Source of the DNA: Pseudoalteromonas sp. XI10
GTDB taxonomy: Bacteria; Pseudomonadota; Gammaproteobacteria; Enterobacterales; Alteromonadaceae
Length of the DNA stretch: 64,000 nt
Direction of reading: 5' to 3'
Assembly (NCBI RefSeq): GCF_001469895.1
Contig: NZ_LOPY01000019.1
Location: 186,001 to 250,000 of the forward strand
Under the pieces are notes generated by a model. It was not told the origin of the DNA, made no database searches, and saw only the letters and a program-made list of their open reading frames with translations. The position numbers were made by a program, and so were the translations under genes. This document shows, in pieces, positions 27,947 to 36,752 of this stretch (position 1 is the first letter of the stretch; each line of letters begins with the position of its first letter).

Positions 27947-28393
27947 ATGTACGTAAATTTAACCCCTAAACAGATGGTTAGGTTAAATCTAGCCCTTGCA
28001 ATGTTATTTATTTGTATAGGTGTGTACAGCTTGCAATCAGACTCATTACCTATTTCAAGTTTTACCGGTTTTATATTTGCTATCGCTTTTATGGTGCAGG
28101 CCTATCGCTCAACAGAAAAGTTTGCAGCCAAAACAGCGCTTAGTAAAACACTCACGGCAACAGACACAAGCTTAACGGTTAAGCAGGTTTATTATGGCGA
28201 TAAAGAAGAGACTCTTGAATTAAGCCGTATTACGCAACTGAAAGTTGCTGATAACTATTTAGCCGTCATATTAGATGGCAACGGCCAAGGTTATGACTTT
28301 CAAATAAAAGGCAAAGCTGAAGCTATCATTGAACGTTTAAATGAGATATTGCCAAAGGCGCTGCTTAAAAACAGCCCAATCAAACAGGTTTAA
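27947..28393 (+). CDS. Small membrane protein, 148 residues, unknown
   Basis: Two close hydrophobic helices at about 12-30 and 38-55 are followed by a cytoplasmic beta-rich domain with strands such as DTSLTVKQVYYG and NYLAVILDGNGQGYDFQIK, reminiscent of PH-like bacterial domains. The function is unknown. It begins two bases after the preceding small gene with GGAATAAT before its ATG, so translation is likely coupled. Confidence 0.68.
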   Translation: MYVNLTPKQMVRLNLALAMLFICIGVYSLQSDSLPISSFTGFIFAIAFMVQAYRSTEKFAAKTALSKTLTATDTSLTVKQVYYGDKEETLELSRITQLKVADNYLAVILDGNGQGYDFQIKGKAEAIIERLNEILPKALLKNSPIKQV

Positions 28394-28452
28394 TTTGGTA
28401 AGCCAGCTGCAAATGGCTATAATCGGCAAAAATTATTGAAAGAGATATAGCA

Positions 28453-28647
28453 ATGGCAGTGCCTACGCGTTCACAAATTTCAATTGGCTGCGAAGTCAAC
28501 ATTGTTTTAAAACAAGATCAACGAACTGGCCAGTTAACTCAAGGTGTGGTTTCACGTATTTTAACTAAATCCCCAAACCACCCGCATGGTATTAAAGTTC
28601 AACTTGATGATGGTCAAGTAGGGCGCGTGAAAGAGATTTTATCATGA
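28453..28647 (+). CDS. YwbE-family protein (DUF2196)
   Basis: A 64-residue protein with a small beta-barrel pattern: IGCEVNIVLKQDQRTGQLTQGVV, the invariant SPNHPHGIKVQL core and a GRVKEI end. This is the YwbE family, widely conserved and of unknown function. The length is typical. Its stop overlaps the ATG of the next gene by four bases (ATGA), so the two are translationally coupled. Confidence 0.9.
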   Translation: MAVPTRSQISIGCEVNIVLKQDQRTGQLTQGVVSRILTKSPNHPHGIKVQLDDGQVGRVKEILS

Positions 28648-29171
28648 GTGTTTTAAGCGAAAGTGAATTTTGGCAACTTGTGACCGCCGAAGATAAAACT
28701 GCTGAGCCTGAGTCTGTTTGTAACGCATTAAAAGCAAAGCTGACTGATTTATCTGACCAGCAGCTTATGGAATTTGATAAGCAGTTTAACCTACGTATGC
28801 GTAAAGCCTATACCTGGGACTTATTTGGTGCCGCTTATGTAATGGCTGGTTGTAACGACGATTATGGCTTTTCAGAGTTTTTATGTTGGCTTATTTCACG
28901 TGGTGAACAGTCCTTTTTAAAGGCGCTTGAAAACCCGGACTCAATTGCCGAGTGTACGCCAGTTTATCATTTAAACGAACAGCCTTACCCGTATTTAGAT
29001 GAGTACGATTTAATTGCTGGTATGCTTTACGAAGAACGTAATGATGACGAATTACCCTTTGTGCCATCAGGCCTTGAGCAACCAAAAGGTAAACGTTTTA
29101 AAGATAAAGCTAAGTTTTTAAAACAAACCTACCCAAATTTATACGCCAAATATTGGCAACAACCGAGTTAA
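28644..29171 (+). CDS. DUF4240-domain protein
   Basis: A 175-residue soluble protein of the DUF4240 family, recognisable from the N-terminal SESEFWQLV, the RKAYTWDLFGAAYVMAGCNDD core and the GFSEFLCWLISRGEQSF helix. Family members often sit in putative defence, toxin or immunity settings, but their function is not established. Here it overlaps the YwbE gene by four bases and ends at a terminator. Confidence 0.85.
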   Translation: MSVLSESEFWQLVTAEDKTAEPESVCNALKAKLTDLSDQQLMEFDKQFNLRMRKAYTWDLFGAAYVMAGCNDDYGFSEFLCWLISRGEQSFLKALENPDSIAECTPVYHLNEQPYPYLDEYDLIAGMLYEERNDDELPFVPSGLEQPKGKRFKDKAKFLKQTYPNLYAKYWQQPS

Positions 29172-29173
29172 TT

Positions 29174-29198
29174 AAAAGCACCTAAGGGTGCTTTTTTT
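29174..29198 (+). terminator. Rho-independent terminator after the DUF4240 gene
   Basis: AAAAGCACC pairs with GGTGCTTTT around a TAAG loop with a T-run directly after. Confidence 0.85.
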
Positions 29199-29360
29199 AT
29201 GTCTTTAGGTCACTTGTTCGTAGTTTTTCAGCAATTTCTTAGTACCCAAATCCAATCATTTTGTGTTATCTTATTCATGCTTAATTCAGCACTATTAACA
29301 ACATAAATCAGCAGACTAGATTAAAACTGTTTGCTACAACACATATCAAAGGAAATGACA

Positions 29361-29777
29361 GTGTCAGAAAACGTATATCAAGCCCCAGAATCAAACCTTG
29401 CTACAGCATCAACAGAAACAACCACTTTAAGCATGAAAGAAATTTTGTTTTCTTTTAAAGGTCGTATTCCTCGTAAGACCTATTGGTATTCTTTCTTAGG
29501 TATTATTGTAGCTTCATTTGTTTTTATGTTCGTAGTTGCATTATTAACAGGTGGTAATGAAACAGCAATCTCTGTGATCACACTAATCTTTTATATCCCA
29601 CTTATGTGGGTTTCGCTTGCAGTTCAAGTAAAGCGCTGGCATGACCGTAATAAATCAGGTTGGTGGGTACTGATTGGCTTAGTTCCAGTTATTGGTGGTA
29701 TCTGGGCGTTAATCGAAAATGGCTTTTTAGCAGGTGATGAAGCTGAGAACCGTTTCGGTCAACCTACTAGCTTATAA
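29361..29777 (+). CDS. DUF805 inner-membrane protein
   Basis: A 138-residue membrane protein. A short soluble N terminus (ENVYQAPESNL) precedes the DUF805 domain, with FSFKGRIPRKTYWYSFL, three helices and VKRWHDRNKSGWW, the family signature. A GTG at 29361 is preferred because AAAGGA is seven bases upstream; the ATG at 29355 lies too close to the ribosome site. This start also gives the ENVYQAP N terminus common in DUF805 proteins. Role unknown, possibly envelope stress. Confidence 0.88.
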   Translation: MSENVYQAPESNLATASTETTTLSMKEILFSFKGRIPRKTYWYSFLGIIVASFVFMFVVALLTGGNETAISVITLIFYIPLMWVSLAVQVKRWHDRNKSGWWVLIGLVPVIGGIWALIENGFLAGDEAENRFGQPTSL

Positions 29778-29826
29778 GCTATACTGCGTGCTCTGAATAT
29801 CAGAGCACACAGACTAAACTTACCCG

Positions 29827-30216
29827 ATGAAGCATTTTACTACGATTCAAATAGCTCGATTTATTATCAGCTTTAGTTGGCTTTATCATGGGCTGATGCC
29901 AAAACTTATTCACATTGCCCCCCTTGAACTAAAAATGACGGCCAGTTTTGGCTTTAATGCTGAAATCTCAACGCTCATTACCCGAGCTGCTGGCATAGGT
30001 GAAATTATATTTGCCGTGCTGTTTTTTATTTTCTATCGTTCAATCTTAATCAATATTCTCAACATAGCTGCTTTAGTAGGGCTAATGCTGTTTGTTGCTG
30101 TTTTACAACCAGCACTTTTAATAGAAGCGTTTAATCCTGTGACTACAAACATTGCTATGATCGCCTTTAGCCTCGTATTAATTAAAGAACTCAAAGAACC
30201 ACAGCTCAATGCTTAA
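29827..30216 (+). CDS. DoxX-like membrane protein
   Basis: A 129-residue protein with four hydrophobic helices and the DoxX-type start FIISFSWLYHGLMPKLIH. The second helix region GIGEIIFAVLFF contains the usual glutamate. The function is not established; DoxX relatives are linked to quinone or thiol chemistry. Its stop overlaps the next gene by eight bases. Confidence 0.82.
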   Translation: MKHFTTIQIARFIISFSWLYHGLMPKLIHIAPLELKMTASFGFNAEISTLITRAAGIGEIIFAVLFFIFYRSILINILNIAALVGLMLFVAVLQPALLIEAFNPVTTNIAMIAFSLVLIKELKEPQLNA

Positions 30217-30706
30217 TACGCCGCACCAGTCACCAATAACTCAATTCACAAAAAAAGAAGAAAAAAAATTTTTATCTTCTTATTTATTTTTTATAGGGTT
30301 AGTACAGATTATTGCCGCATTCTATTTTTTGGATTTGCCTATAAAAGAGCAACTAATAGATGAGCAGGGCGTAGTACAACGCTTTTATGATTCACATAGA
30401 AATTGTGGCAAATTTAAATGTAAACTTATGACAGTTGTTGGTACTGAAAAGACGACTACATTCCTTAGACCAATTAACTTACCAATTGGCTTAAATGATA
30501 ACGTTCAAACTTTGGCTTCTTATGATAAAAGTGCCGAAGCGTATAAAGTTCATCAATTAAAGCTTAATGGTAAGATGATTCAAAGTTATGAACAGGCGCT
30601 ATTTAAAAGCAATATAGCTCGTATATTGCTTGGTATTTTAGGTCTGATTTTGATTGTTTTTAGCTTAATCAACAAGCTTAAAACTAAACCGAATAACAAC
30701 GCTTAA
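30209..30706 (+). CDS. Hypothetical membrane protein with an external domain
   Basis: A 165-residue protein, not recognised. Two hydrophobic helices, at about 25-42 and 132-152, flank a roughly 90-residue domain that should face the periplasm and contains two cysteines (NCGKFKCKL). It overlaps the DoxX-like gene by eight bases. Its 3' end overlaps the convergent LysR gene by 23 bases. Confidence 0.68.
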   Translation: MLNTPHQSPITQFTKKEEKKFLSSYLFFIGLVQIIAAFYFLDLPIKEQLIDEQGVVQRFYDSHRNCGKFKCKLMTVVGTEKTTTFLRPINLPIGLNDNVQTLASYDKSAEAYKVHQLKLNGKMIQSYEQALFKSNIARILLGILGLILIVFSLINKLKTKPNNNA

Positions 30707-31580
30707 TTTCATCAATCATGGCATTTGCTAAAGGCGAACTGGCATTTGTTTTTGAGGTGATCAATACCACAGGAATATCGTAGTGATATTTACTCGGTTG
30801 AATAGCTTTAAAAATGCCTTTATCAACCCAGAACTGTGCGTAGTGATCGGGTAAATAACCAATAAACTCACCCGATAAAATCAAATGTGCAATACCTTCA
30901 TCGTGATAAGCAACAGCACTGTTTTGATAGTTTAATCCGTCGTTTCGGCTTTCTTTATCGCGCATGTAGTTACTGGTAATGACTTCGGCTTCTTTAATGA
31001 GCTCATCTATTTGTTTGTCTTCACACTCAAATAATGGGTGACCGACTGCGCAATACAAAAAGTTAGTTTCGTTATGTAGGGCGGTGTAATTTAATCCGCG
31101 AATATGATGGCGGCTAACACCAATCCCAACCAACGAGCGGCCATTGGCTACTGCGGTTTCTACCTCTCGTGCCTCGCACACATTAATATCGAACTGAATG
31201 TTTTTACCTTTGCCTTTTAACCTTGCTATCGCGCGGGGAATGGCACAACGTGGGTCACTGACCATGGTATCTATCATGGCAATACTTAAACGTCCCGATA
31301 ACTCGTTTTTAGAGCTGGCTACGGTATTAGCAAAGGCTTCGCATTGCTGAAGCAGTTCAATCGATGCCTGATAAGTGATGGCGCCAGCGTCTGTAATTTC
31401 AAAACCACTGCGGCCACGTTTACATAATTTAATACCAAGCCTTACTTCTAAATCTGATAAATGCGCACTAATGGTGGAGCGGCCAATATTCAAACGTGAC
31501 TCTGCGGCTGAAAGCCCACCACACTCAACAATTGCTACAAAAACGCGCAATAAGCGCAGGTCTACGTCATGAACTTGCAT
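30684..31580 (-). CDS. LysR-family transcriptional regulator next to hutHU
   Basis: A 298-residue LysR regulator. Winged helix-turn-helix at about 5-65 (LRLLRVFVAIVECGGLSAAE, then STISAHLSDLEVRLGIKL), followed by a type 2 periplasmic-binding-like effector domain (about 95-290). It is divergent from hutH with 120 bases between the starts, the classic layout for LysR control of the neighbour; the effector may be a histidine catabolite (inference). No HutC repressor is in the window. ATG at 31580 is chosen because AAGAAGAG precedes it; an upstream ATG would add 17 residues. Confidence 0.88.
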   Translation of the reverse strand: MQVHDVDLRLLRVFVAIVECGGLSAAESRLNIGRSTISAHLSDLEVRLGIKLCKRGRSGFEITDAGAITYQASIELLQQCEAFANTVASSKNELSGRLSIAMIDTMVSDPRCAIPRAIARLKGKGKNIQFDINVCEAREVETAVANGRSLVGIGVSRHHIRGLNYTALHNETNFLYCAVGHPLFECEDKQIDELIKEAEVITSNYMRDKESRNDGLNYQNSAVAYHDEGIAHLILSGEFIGYLPDHYAQFWVDKGIFKAIQPSKYHYDIPVVLITSKTNASSPLANAMIDEIKRCYSV

Positions 31581-31700
31581 AGCTCTTCTTTTAGTTCGAT
31601 AAATCTGGAATGAATAACGATAATTATGCATTTGTAAAACAACTAGAGCAAGCTAGACTCCATCTAAATAAAACTTAATCCTGTTCTTTAGGAGTTATAA

Positions 31701-33194
31701 ATGACATTTAAGTATGGTGTTGACCAATTAACGTTAGACAGCGTTAATGCTATTGCAGCCGGTACGTTACAGGCAGAGCTTTGCCAAGAAGCAATTGATA
31801 AAATTAATAAAAGCCGCCAAAACGTAGACAAAATGGCTGCCTCAGATAAAGCCATTTATGGTATCAATACGGGCTTTGGCCCATTGTGTGATACACAAAT
31901 TTCTCCAGAAGAAACTAACCTTTTACAAAAGAACTTATTGATCACACACGCTGTTGGTGTGGGTGAGCCAATCGCTAAACCTATTTCAAAGCTAATGCTA
32001 ATCACCAAAGTACATGCATTAAGCCAAGGTTTTTCGGGTATTCGTTTAACCGTTGTTGAGCGTATGCTTAAGTTTATTGAACTTGATATTATCCCAGTTG
32101 TTCCAGAGCAAGGCTCAGTAGGCGCGTCGGGCGACTTAGCACCGTTATCACACTTATTCTTACCTCTTTTAGGTGAAGGTGAGTTTTGGGTAAACGACAC
32201 AATCAAGCCAGCAGCAGACGTATTAAAAGAGCACGGTTTAGCGCCTTTAGATTTACATGCTAAAGAAGGCCTAGCATTAATTAACGGTACTCAGTTTATT
32301 TTATCGCATGCCATTACAGCACTTACTAAAATGCGTTACTTATTAGACCTTGCTGATATCGCAGGTGCTATGAGTATTGAAGGTATGCAAGGTAGCGAAT
32401 CGCCGTTCCGTGAAGAGTTACACGCAATTCGTGCTTTTAAAGGTAACGTTGAAGTTGCAGCGCGCATGCGTAGCTTTTTTGCAGGCTCTGAAAACATGGC
32501 TTCACACACTGATTGTGACCGTGTTCAAGACCCTTACTCATTGCGTTGTATTCCACAAGTTCATGGTGCATCACGTAACGCGTACTACCACTTAAAAGAG
32601 CTTGCTGAAACAGAAATGAACTCTGTAACAGATAACCCAATTGTGATCAGTGAAGAAGAAGCTATTTCGGGTGGTGGTTTCCACGGCCAACCACTTGCTA
32701 TGGTTTTAGATTACGCATCAATCGCAGCGGCAGAGCTTGGTAACATTGCTGATCGTCGTTGTTACTTATTGCTTGAGGGCTTACACGGCTTACCTCGCTT
32801 GTTAACGACATCGGGTGGCTTAAACTCTGGCATGATGATCCCGCAATATGTGACTGCGGCACTGGTAACAGAAAATAAATCATTGTGTTTCCCGCCATCA
32901 GCAGACAGCGTACCAACATCAATGGGCCAAGAAGATCACGTATCTATGGGTAGTATCTCTGGTCGTAAGTTAAACCAGATTTTAGGTAATCTTGATAAAA
33001 TCTTTGCTATTGAGCTGATGTATGCAGCGCAAGCAATCGAATTTAGACGTCCTAACAAGTGTTCAGACATCATTGAAGAAAACTTTGCGCTAATCCGCAG
33101 CAAAGTTACCAAACTAGAAGAAGACCGCTTACTTAAGCCAGACATCGACGCCATGGTAGAACTTGTTAAATCGCAAGCGTTTAAAGTTAACTAA
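31701..33194 (+). CDS. hutH: Histidine ammonia-lyase
   Basis: A 497-residue enzyme that deaminates histidine to urocanate. The MIO cofactor forms from A142-S143-G144 in GSVGASGDLAPLSH, the same numbering as in characterised HutH. Other conserved stretches are YGINTGFGPL near 55, QDPYSLRC and the Q(E)DHVSMG loop. The N-terminal region (LLQKNLLITHAVGVGEP) resembles Bacteroidetes-type HutH more than the usual gammaproteobacterial one. It is 11 bases from hutU. Confidence 0.95.
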   Translation: MTFKYGVDQLTLDSVNAIAAGTLQAELCQEAIDKINKSRQNVDKMAASDKAIYGINTGFGPLCDTQISPEETNLLQKNLLITHAVGVGEPIAKPISKLMLITKVHALSQGFSGIRLTVVERMLKFIELDIIPVVPEQGSVGASGDLAPLSHLFLPLLGEGEFWVNDTIKPAADVLKEHGLAPLDLHAKEGLALINGTQFILSHAITALTKMRYLLDLADIAGAMSIEGMQGSESPFREELHAIRAFKGNVEVAARMRSFFAGSENMASHTDCDRVQDPYSLRCIPQVHGASRNAYYHLKELAETEMNSVTDNPIVISEEEAISGGGFHGQPLAMVLDYASIAAAELGNIADRRCYLLLEGLHGLPRLLTTSGGLNSGMMIPQYVTAALVTENKSLCFPPSADSVPTSMGQEDHVSMGSISGRKLNQILGNLDKIFAIELMYAAQAIEFRRPNKCSDIIEENFALIRSKVTKLEEDRLLKPDIDAMVELVKSQAFKVN

Positions 33195-33205
33195 GGGAGC
33201 AAATA

Positions 33206-35206
33206 ATGACTTTTCAAGAACAAATTAAGCAAGGTATCCCGAGCGTATTACCAGAGCCAAAACCGTACCCAAGTGATGCAAACCGTGCTCCAAAACGTAA
33301 AGACATTTTATCGGCTGACGAAAAGCAATTAGCGATTCGTAACGCATTGCGTTATTTCCCTAAAGAATGGCACAAAGAATTAGCCGCTGAATTTGCCGCT
33401 GAGCTTAAGCAATTTGGCCGTATTTACATGTATCGCTTTAAGCCTAACTATGAGCTTAAAGCGCGCTCAATCAGCGATTACCCGGCTAAATGCGAACAAG
33501 CTGCCGCTATCATGTTAATGATCGACAATAACCTTGATCCTGCAGTAGCACAGCATCCTGAAGAGCTAATCACTTACGGTGGTAACGGTGCGGTATTCCA
33601 AAACTGGGCGCAGTACTTATTAACCATGAAGTACTTAAGCGAAATGGAAGAAGACCAAACGCTACACATGTACTCGGGTCACCCTATGGGACTATTTCCA
33701 TCATCAGTTGAAGCACCGCGTGTGGTTGTAACAAACGGTATGATGATCCCGAACTATTCAAAGCCGGATGACTGGGAAAAATACAATGCACTGGGTGTAA
33801 CTCAATACGGTCAAATGACTGCGGGTTCATTTATGTATATTGGCCCACAAGGCATCGTGCACGGTACAACTATTACCGTAATGAATGCGTTCCGTAAAGT
33901 ACTGGAAAAAGGCGAATCACCAAAAGGTAAGATCTTCTTAACTGCTGGTTTAGGCGGTATGAGTGGTGCTCAGCCTAAAGCGGGTAACATTGCTAACTGT
34001 ATCACCGTATGTGCCGAGGTTAATCCTAAGGCAGCTATTAAGCGTCATCAACAAGGTTGGGTTGATGAGCTAATTGATAACATGCCAGAGCTTGTTGAGC
34101 GTGTACGTACGGCTCAGCAAAATGAAGAAGTGGTTTCAATTGCCTTTATCGGTAACGTGGTTGATGTATGGGAAAGCTTCTTAGCTGAAGATATTTTCAT
34201 TCACTTAGGTTCAGATCAAACTTCACTTCATAACCCATGGTCAGGCGGTTACTACCCGGTTGATATTAGCTATGAAGAGTCAAATCGTTTAATTCGTGAA
34301 GAGCCAGAAGTATTCAAAGAAAAAGTACAAGCGACGCTTAAACGCCACGCCGATGCTGTTAACAAGCACACGGCAAAAGGTACTTACTTCTTTGATTATG
34401 GTAATGCGTTCTTGCTAGAAGCATCACGTGCTGGTGGCGATGTAATGGCTGAAAATGGTATTGATTTTAAATACCCATCGTACGTACAAGATATTCTTGG
34501 CCCAATGTGTTTTGACTACGGCTTTGGCCCGTTCCGCTGGGTATGTACATCAGGTAAACCAGAAGATCTTGATAAAACAGATGCGATTGCTGCAGACGTT
34601 TTAAATAAAATCATGGCGGACTCGCCTGAAGAGATCCAACAGCAAATGCAAGACAACATCACGTGGATCAAAGATGCGAAGCAGAACAAACTGGTTGTTG
34701 GTTCGCAAGCTCGTATTCTTTATGCAGACGCACAAGGCCGCGCTGAAATCGCTAAAGCCTTTAATGATGCCATTAATCGTGGCGAAATTGGTCCAGTTGT
34801 ACTTGGGCGTGACCACCATGACGTTAGTGGTACAGATTCACCTTTCCGTGAAACATCAAACATCTATGATGGTAGCCGCTTCACAGCAGACATGGCGATT
34901 CACAATGTAATTGGTGATGGTTTCCGTGGTGCTACTTGGGTATCTATCCACAATGGTGGCGGTGTTGGCTGGGGCGAAGTGATCAACGGTGGTTTTGGTA
35001 TGCTACTAGATGGTAGTGAAGCTGCCGAGCGCCGTTTGAAATCTATGCTATTATTTGATGTAAACAACGGTATTGCTCGTCGTAGTTGGGCGCGTAACGA
35101 AGAAGCTAATTTTGCGATTAAACGTGAAATGGCTCGTACCCCTAAACTTAAAGTGACCTTGTCTAATAACGTTGATGATGAAGTTTTATCAAACTTAGAT
35201 TTCTAA
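33206..35206 (+). CDS. hutU: Urocanate hydratase, long animal/Bacteroidetes type
   Basis: A 666-residue urocanase, second step of histidine breakdown: urocanate to imidazolonepropionate with tightly bound NAD+. Conserved blocks are YGGNGAVFQNWAQ, MYSGHPMGLFPSS, GLGGMSGAQPKA, GSDQTSLHNPW, FRWVCTSG with the catalytic-region Cys447, DHHDVSGTDSPFRET and NGGGVGWGEVINGG. The usual bacterial enzyme is about 555 residues; this one has the roughly 110 extra residues and sequence style of vertebrate UROC1-type enzymes. hutI and hutG are not in the window. A strong terminator follows. Confidence 0.95.
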   Translation: MTFQEQIKQGIPSVLPEPKPYPSDANRAPKRKDILSADEKQLAIRNALRYFPKEWHKELAAEFAAELKQFGRIYMYRFKPNYELKARSISDYPAKCEQAAAIMLMIDNNLDPAVAQHPEELITYGGNGAVFQNWAQYLLTMKYLSEMEEDQTLHMYSGHPMGLFPSSVEAPRVVVTNGMMIPNYSKPDDWEKYNALGVTQYGQMTAGSFMYIGPQGIVHGTTITVMNAFRKVLEKGESPKGKIFLTAGLGGMSGAQPKAGNIANCITVCAEVNPKAAIKRHQQGWVDELIDNMPELVERVRTAQQNEEVVSIAFIGNVVDVWESFLAEDIFIHLGSDQTSLHNPWSGGYYPVDISYEESNRLIREEPEVFKEKVQATLKRHADAVNKHTAKGTYFFDYGNAFLLEASRAGGDVMAENGIDFKYPSYVQDILGPMCFDYGFGPFRWVCTSGKPEDLDKTDAIAADVLNKIMADSPEEIQQQMQDNITWIKDAKQNKLVVGSQARILYADAQGRAEIAKAFNDAINRGEIGPVVLGRDHHDVSGTDSPFRETSNIYDGSRFTADMAIHNVIGDGFRGATWVSIHNGGGVGWGEVINGGFGMLLDGSEAAERRLKSMLLFDVNNGIARRSWARNEEANFAIKREMARTPKLKVTLSNNVDDEVLSNLDF

Positions 35207-35220
35207 GTTGTGTCAATGCA

Positions 35221-35257
35221 AAAAGGCCATGTTGTAAGTGCAACATGGCCTTTTTTA
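35221..35257 (+). terminator. Rho-independent terminator after hutU
   Basis: AAGGCCATGTTG pairs perfectly with CAACATGGCCTT around a TAAGTG loop, followed by six T. Confidence 0.95.
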
Positions 35258-35327
35258 TTGCCAAAAATTATTAAATAGCGCATCGTTTAGGGAATAAATT
35301 TTTAGTTCAGCGAATAAGGAAATAGAT

Positions 35328-35738
35328 ATGACTAGACTACTTACTGGCGGATGCTGTTGCGGCGAAGTCAGCTTTAAAGTCGCTGATAACTTTAGGCGTT
35401 TTTTCTTCTGCCATTGCGAACAATGCCGCAAACTAACCGGCACTGCTCACGCTGCAAATTTGTTTACCTCACCTGATGCTATCGAATGGATTAAAGGCCA
35501 ACATCACATCACGCGGTTTAATTACCCTGGTCGTGCATTATCTAGGGCGTTTTGTAAAACCTGTGGCTCAGCACTGCCATTTGAATCACAAGACAGCAAA
35601 TACCTACTTGTGCCTGCAGGCAGTTTAAATGAAGAGCCAAGTAAGGAATTAGACGCGCAAATATTCTGCGAAGAGCAAACCGAATGGCATAAAAAAGGTT
35701 TAAATGGCAAAAAGTTGATTGGTTTTGGTCGCGATTAA
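35328..35738 (+). CDS. GFA-family zinc-binding protein
   Basis: A 136-residue protein of the GFA (glutathione-dependent formaldehyde-activating-like) / CENP-V fold. Zinc ligands are the Cys residues in TGGCCCGEV, the CHCEQCRK pair and FCKTCGS. The family binds structural and catalytic zinc; true formaldehyde activity is unproven for most members. AAGGAAATAGAT precedes the ATG. A repeat field begins right after it. Confidence 0.9.
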   Translation: MTRLLTGGCCCGEVSFKVADNFRRFFFCHCEQCRKLTGTAHAANLFTSPDAIEWIKGQHHITRFNYPGRALSRAFCKTCGSALPFESQDSKYLLVPAGSLNEEPSKELDAQIFCEEQTEWHKKGLNGKKLIGFGRD

Positions 35739-36275
35739 GCCTGATTAAAGAGTAAAGTTAGCGAGGTACGAGAGTAAAGTTAGCGAGATACGAGAGTAAA
35801 GTTAGCGAGATACGAGAGTAAAGTTAGCGAGATACGAGAGTAAAGTTAGCAAGATACGAGAGTAAAGTTAGAAAGGGGAAAGTTAGCGAGTTACAAGTTT
35901 GTATGAGGCGTTTCAACGCCGAACAAGTAGCAGCGATTTTACATCGAGTCCCAGAGCCTAAATCCTAGCACCTTATGTTTTCAATCGTAGGCGTGAAACT
36001 TGTTTCGCGCGTTTGTAGGTCGTGCTTCAGCGCGTTTAAAAGAGAATTTAGATAGATGCTAGAGTAAAGTTAGCGAGTTACAAGTTTGTAGGAGGCGTTT
36101 CAACGCCGAACAAGTAGCAGCGATTTTACATCGCGTCCCAGAGCCTGAATCCCAGTGCCTGAATCCTAGCACCTAATGTTTTCTAACGTAGGCGTGGAAC
36201 TCGTTTCACGCGATATGATGTAGGTCGTGCTTCAGCGCGTTTAAAAGAGAATTAAGAGAGATACTAGAGTAAAGT
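35739..36275 (+). repeat. REP/BIME-like cluster 3 with 22-bp tandem array
   Basis: Fills the 600-base gap 35739-36333. It opens with five tandem 22-bp units, then two direct copies of the composite palindromic element: 35901-36034 and 36088-36240. Each copy has a GTAGGAGGCG...CGCC unit, a GTAGCAGCGAT...ATCGC unit, a conserved linker (CCCAGAGCCT...), a GTAGGCGTG..AAC...GTTTC unit and GTAGGTCGTGCTTCAGCGCG at 36015-36034 and about 36220. In the first copy the head is mutated to GTATG. No gene is seen. Confidence 0.88.
35751..35860 (+). repeat. Five tandem 22-bp repeats
   Basis: Five head-to-tail 22-bp units (AGTAAAGTTAGCGAG plus ATACGAG) start at 35751, 35773, 35795, 35817 and 35839, differing by one base each at most. 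A sixth, decayed unit follows. The same motif, singly or in short runs and on either strand, accompanies the palindromic repeats elsewhere in the window. A 22-bp period is about two turns of DNA. Confidence 0.95.
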
Positions 36276-36333
36276 TTGACCAATTAATCGAGTTTGATTA
36301 ATCTGTAAAACACATTTTAAAAGGAGGTTTAAT

Positions 36334-36726
36334 ATGTTTAAAGTTTTAACCTTAGCTGCTTTAGTCTCGTTAGCTGTACCTACAAACGCAAATGAAATTA
36401 CAGCTGAGTTTCTTAAAAAAGAGCTTGAACTTGCTCATTCTCAGTACATCAAAGGTTCGAGCGATAGTGCGCTTTATGCGTTAAATGCACTAGCAAGAAT
36501 TCTTGAGCTTGATAGCGCTAAAACGCTGCAAACAGAGTTAGGCCCTAATAACCTTGCTTTTACTTATCTTCGAATTGGACTCATTCATGAGCATGCTGGT
36601 GATCAGCAGAAAGCCAACAGCTATTTTGCCAAAGCGATGAATGCTCACCAAGGCGAAAAACTTCAGCTTGCAGAGCTCAAAGCTTATATAACTAAATTAG
36701 ATATATCAGCTGCTCACTTAATTTAA
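36334..36726 (+). CDS. Secreted small helical (TPR-like) protein
   Basis: A 130-residue protein with a clear signal peptide (about 1-19, ending TNAN). Helical pairs follow that read like two tetratricopeptide repeats (SDSALYALNALARILE and AFTYLRIGLIHEHAGDQQKANSYFAKA). A very strong AAGGAGGTTT ribosome site precedes the ATG. It probably acts in the periplasm as a protein-contact module; no family name can be given. It starts about 60 bases after repeat cluster 3. Confidence 0.7.
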   Translation: MFKVLTLAALVSLAVPTNANEITAEFLKKELELAHSQYIKGSSDSALYALNALARILELDSAKTLQTELGPNNLAFTYLRIGLIHEHAGDQQKANSYFAKAMNAHQGEKLQLAELKAYITKLDISAAHLI

Positions 36727-36752
36727 ATATAATTGGAAATACAAGGAAGACG

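Noticed and set aside
35751..35860. Regular short repeats that could suggest a CRISPR array
   Set aside because: The 22-bp units are directly head to tail with no spacers and no cas genes nearby; it is a simple tandem repeat.
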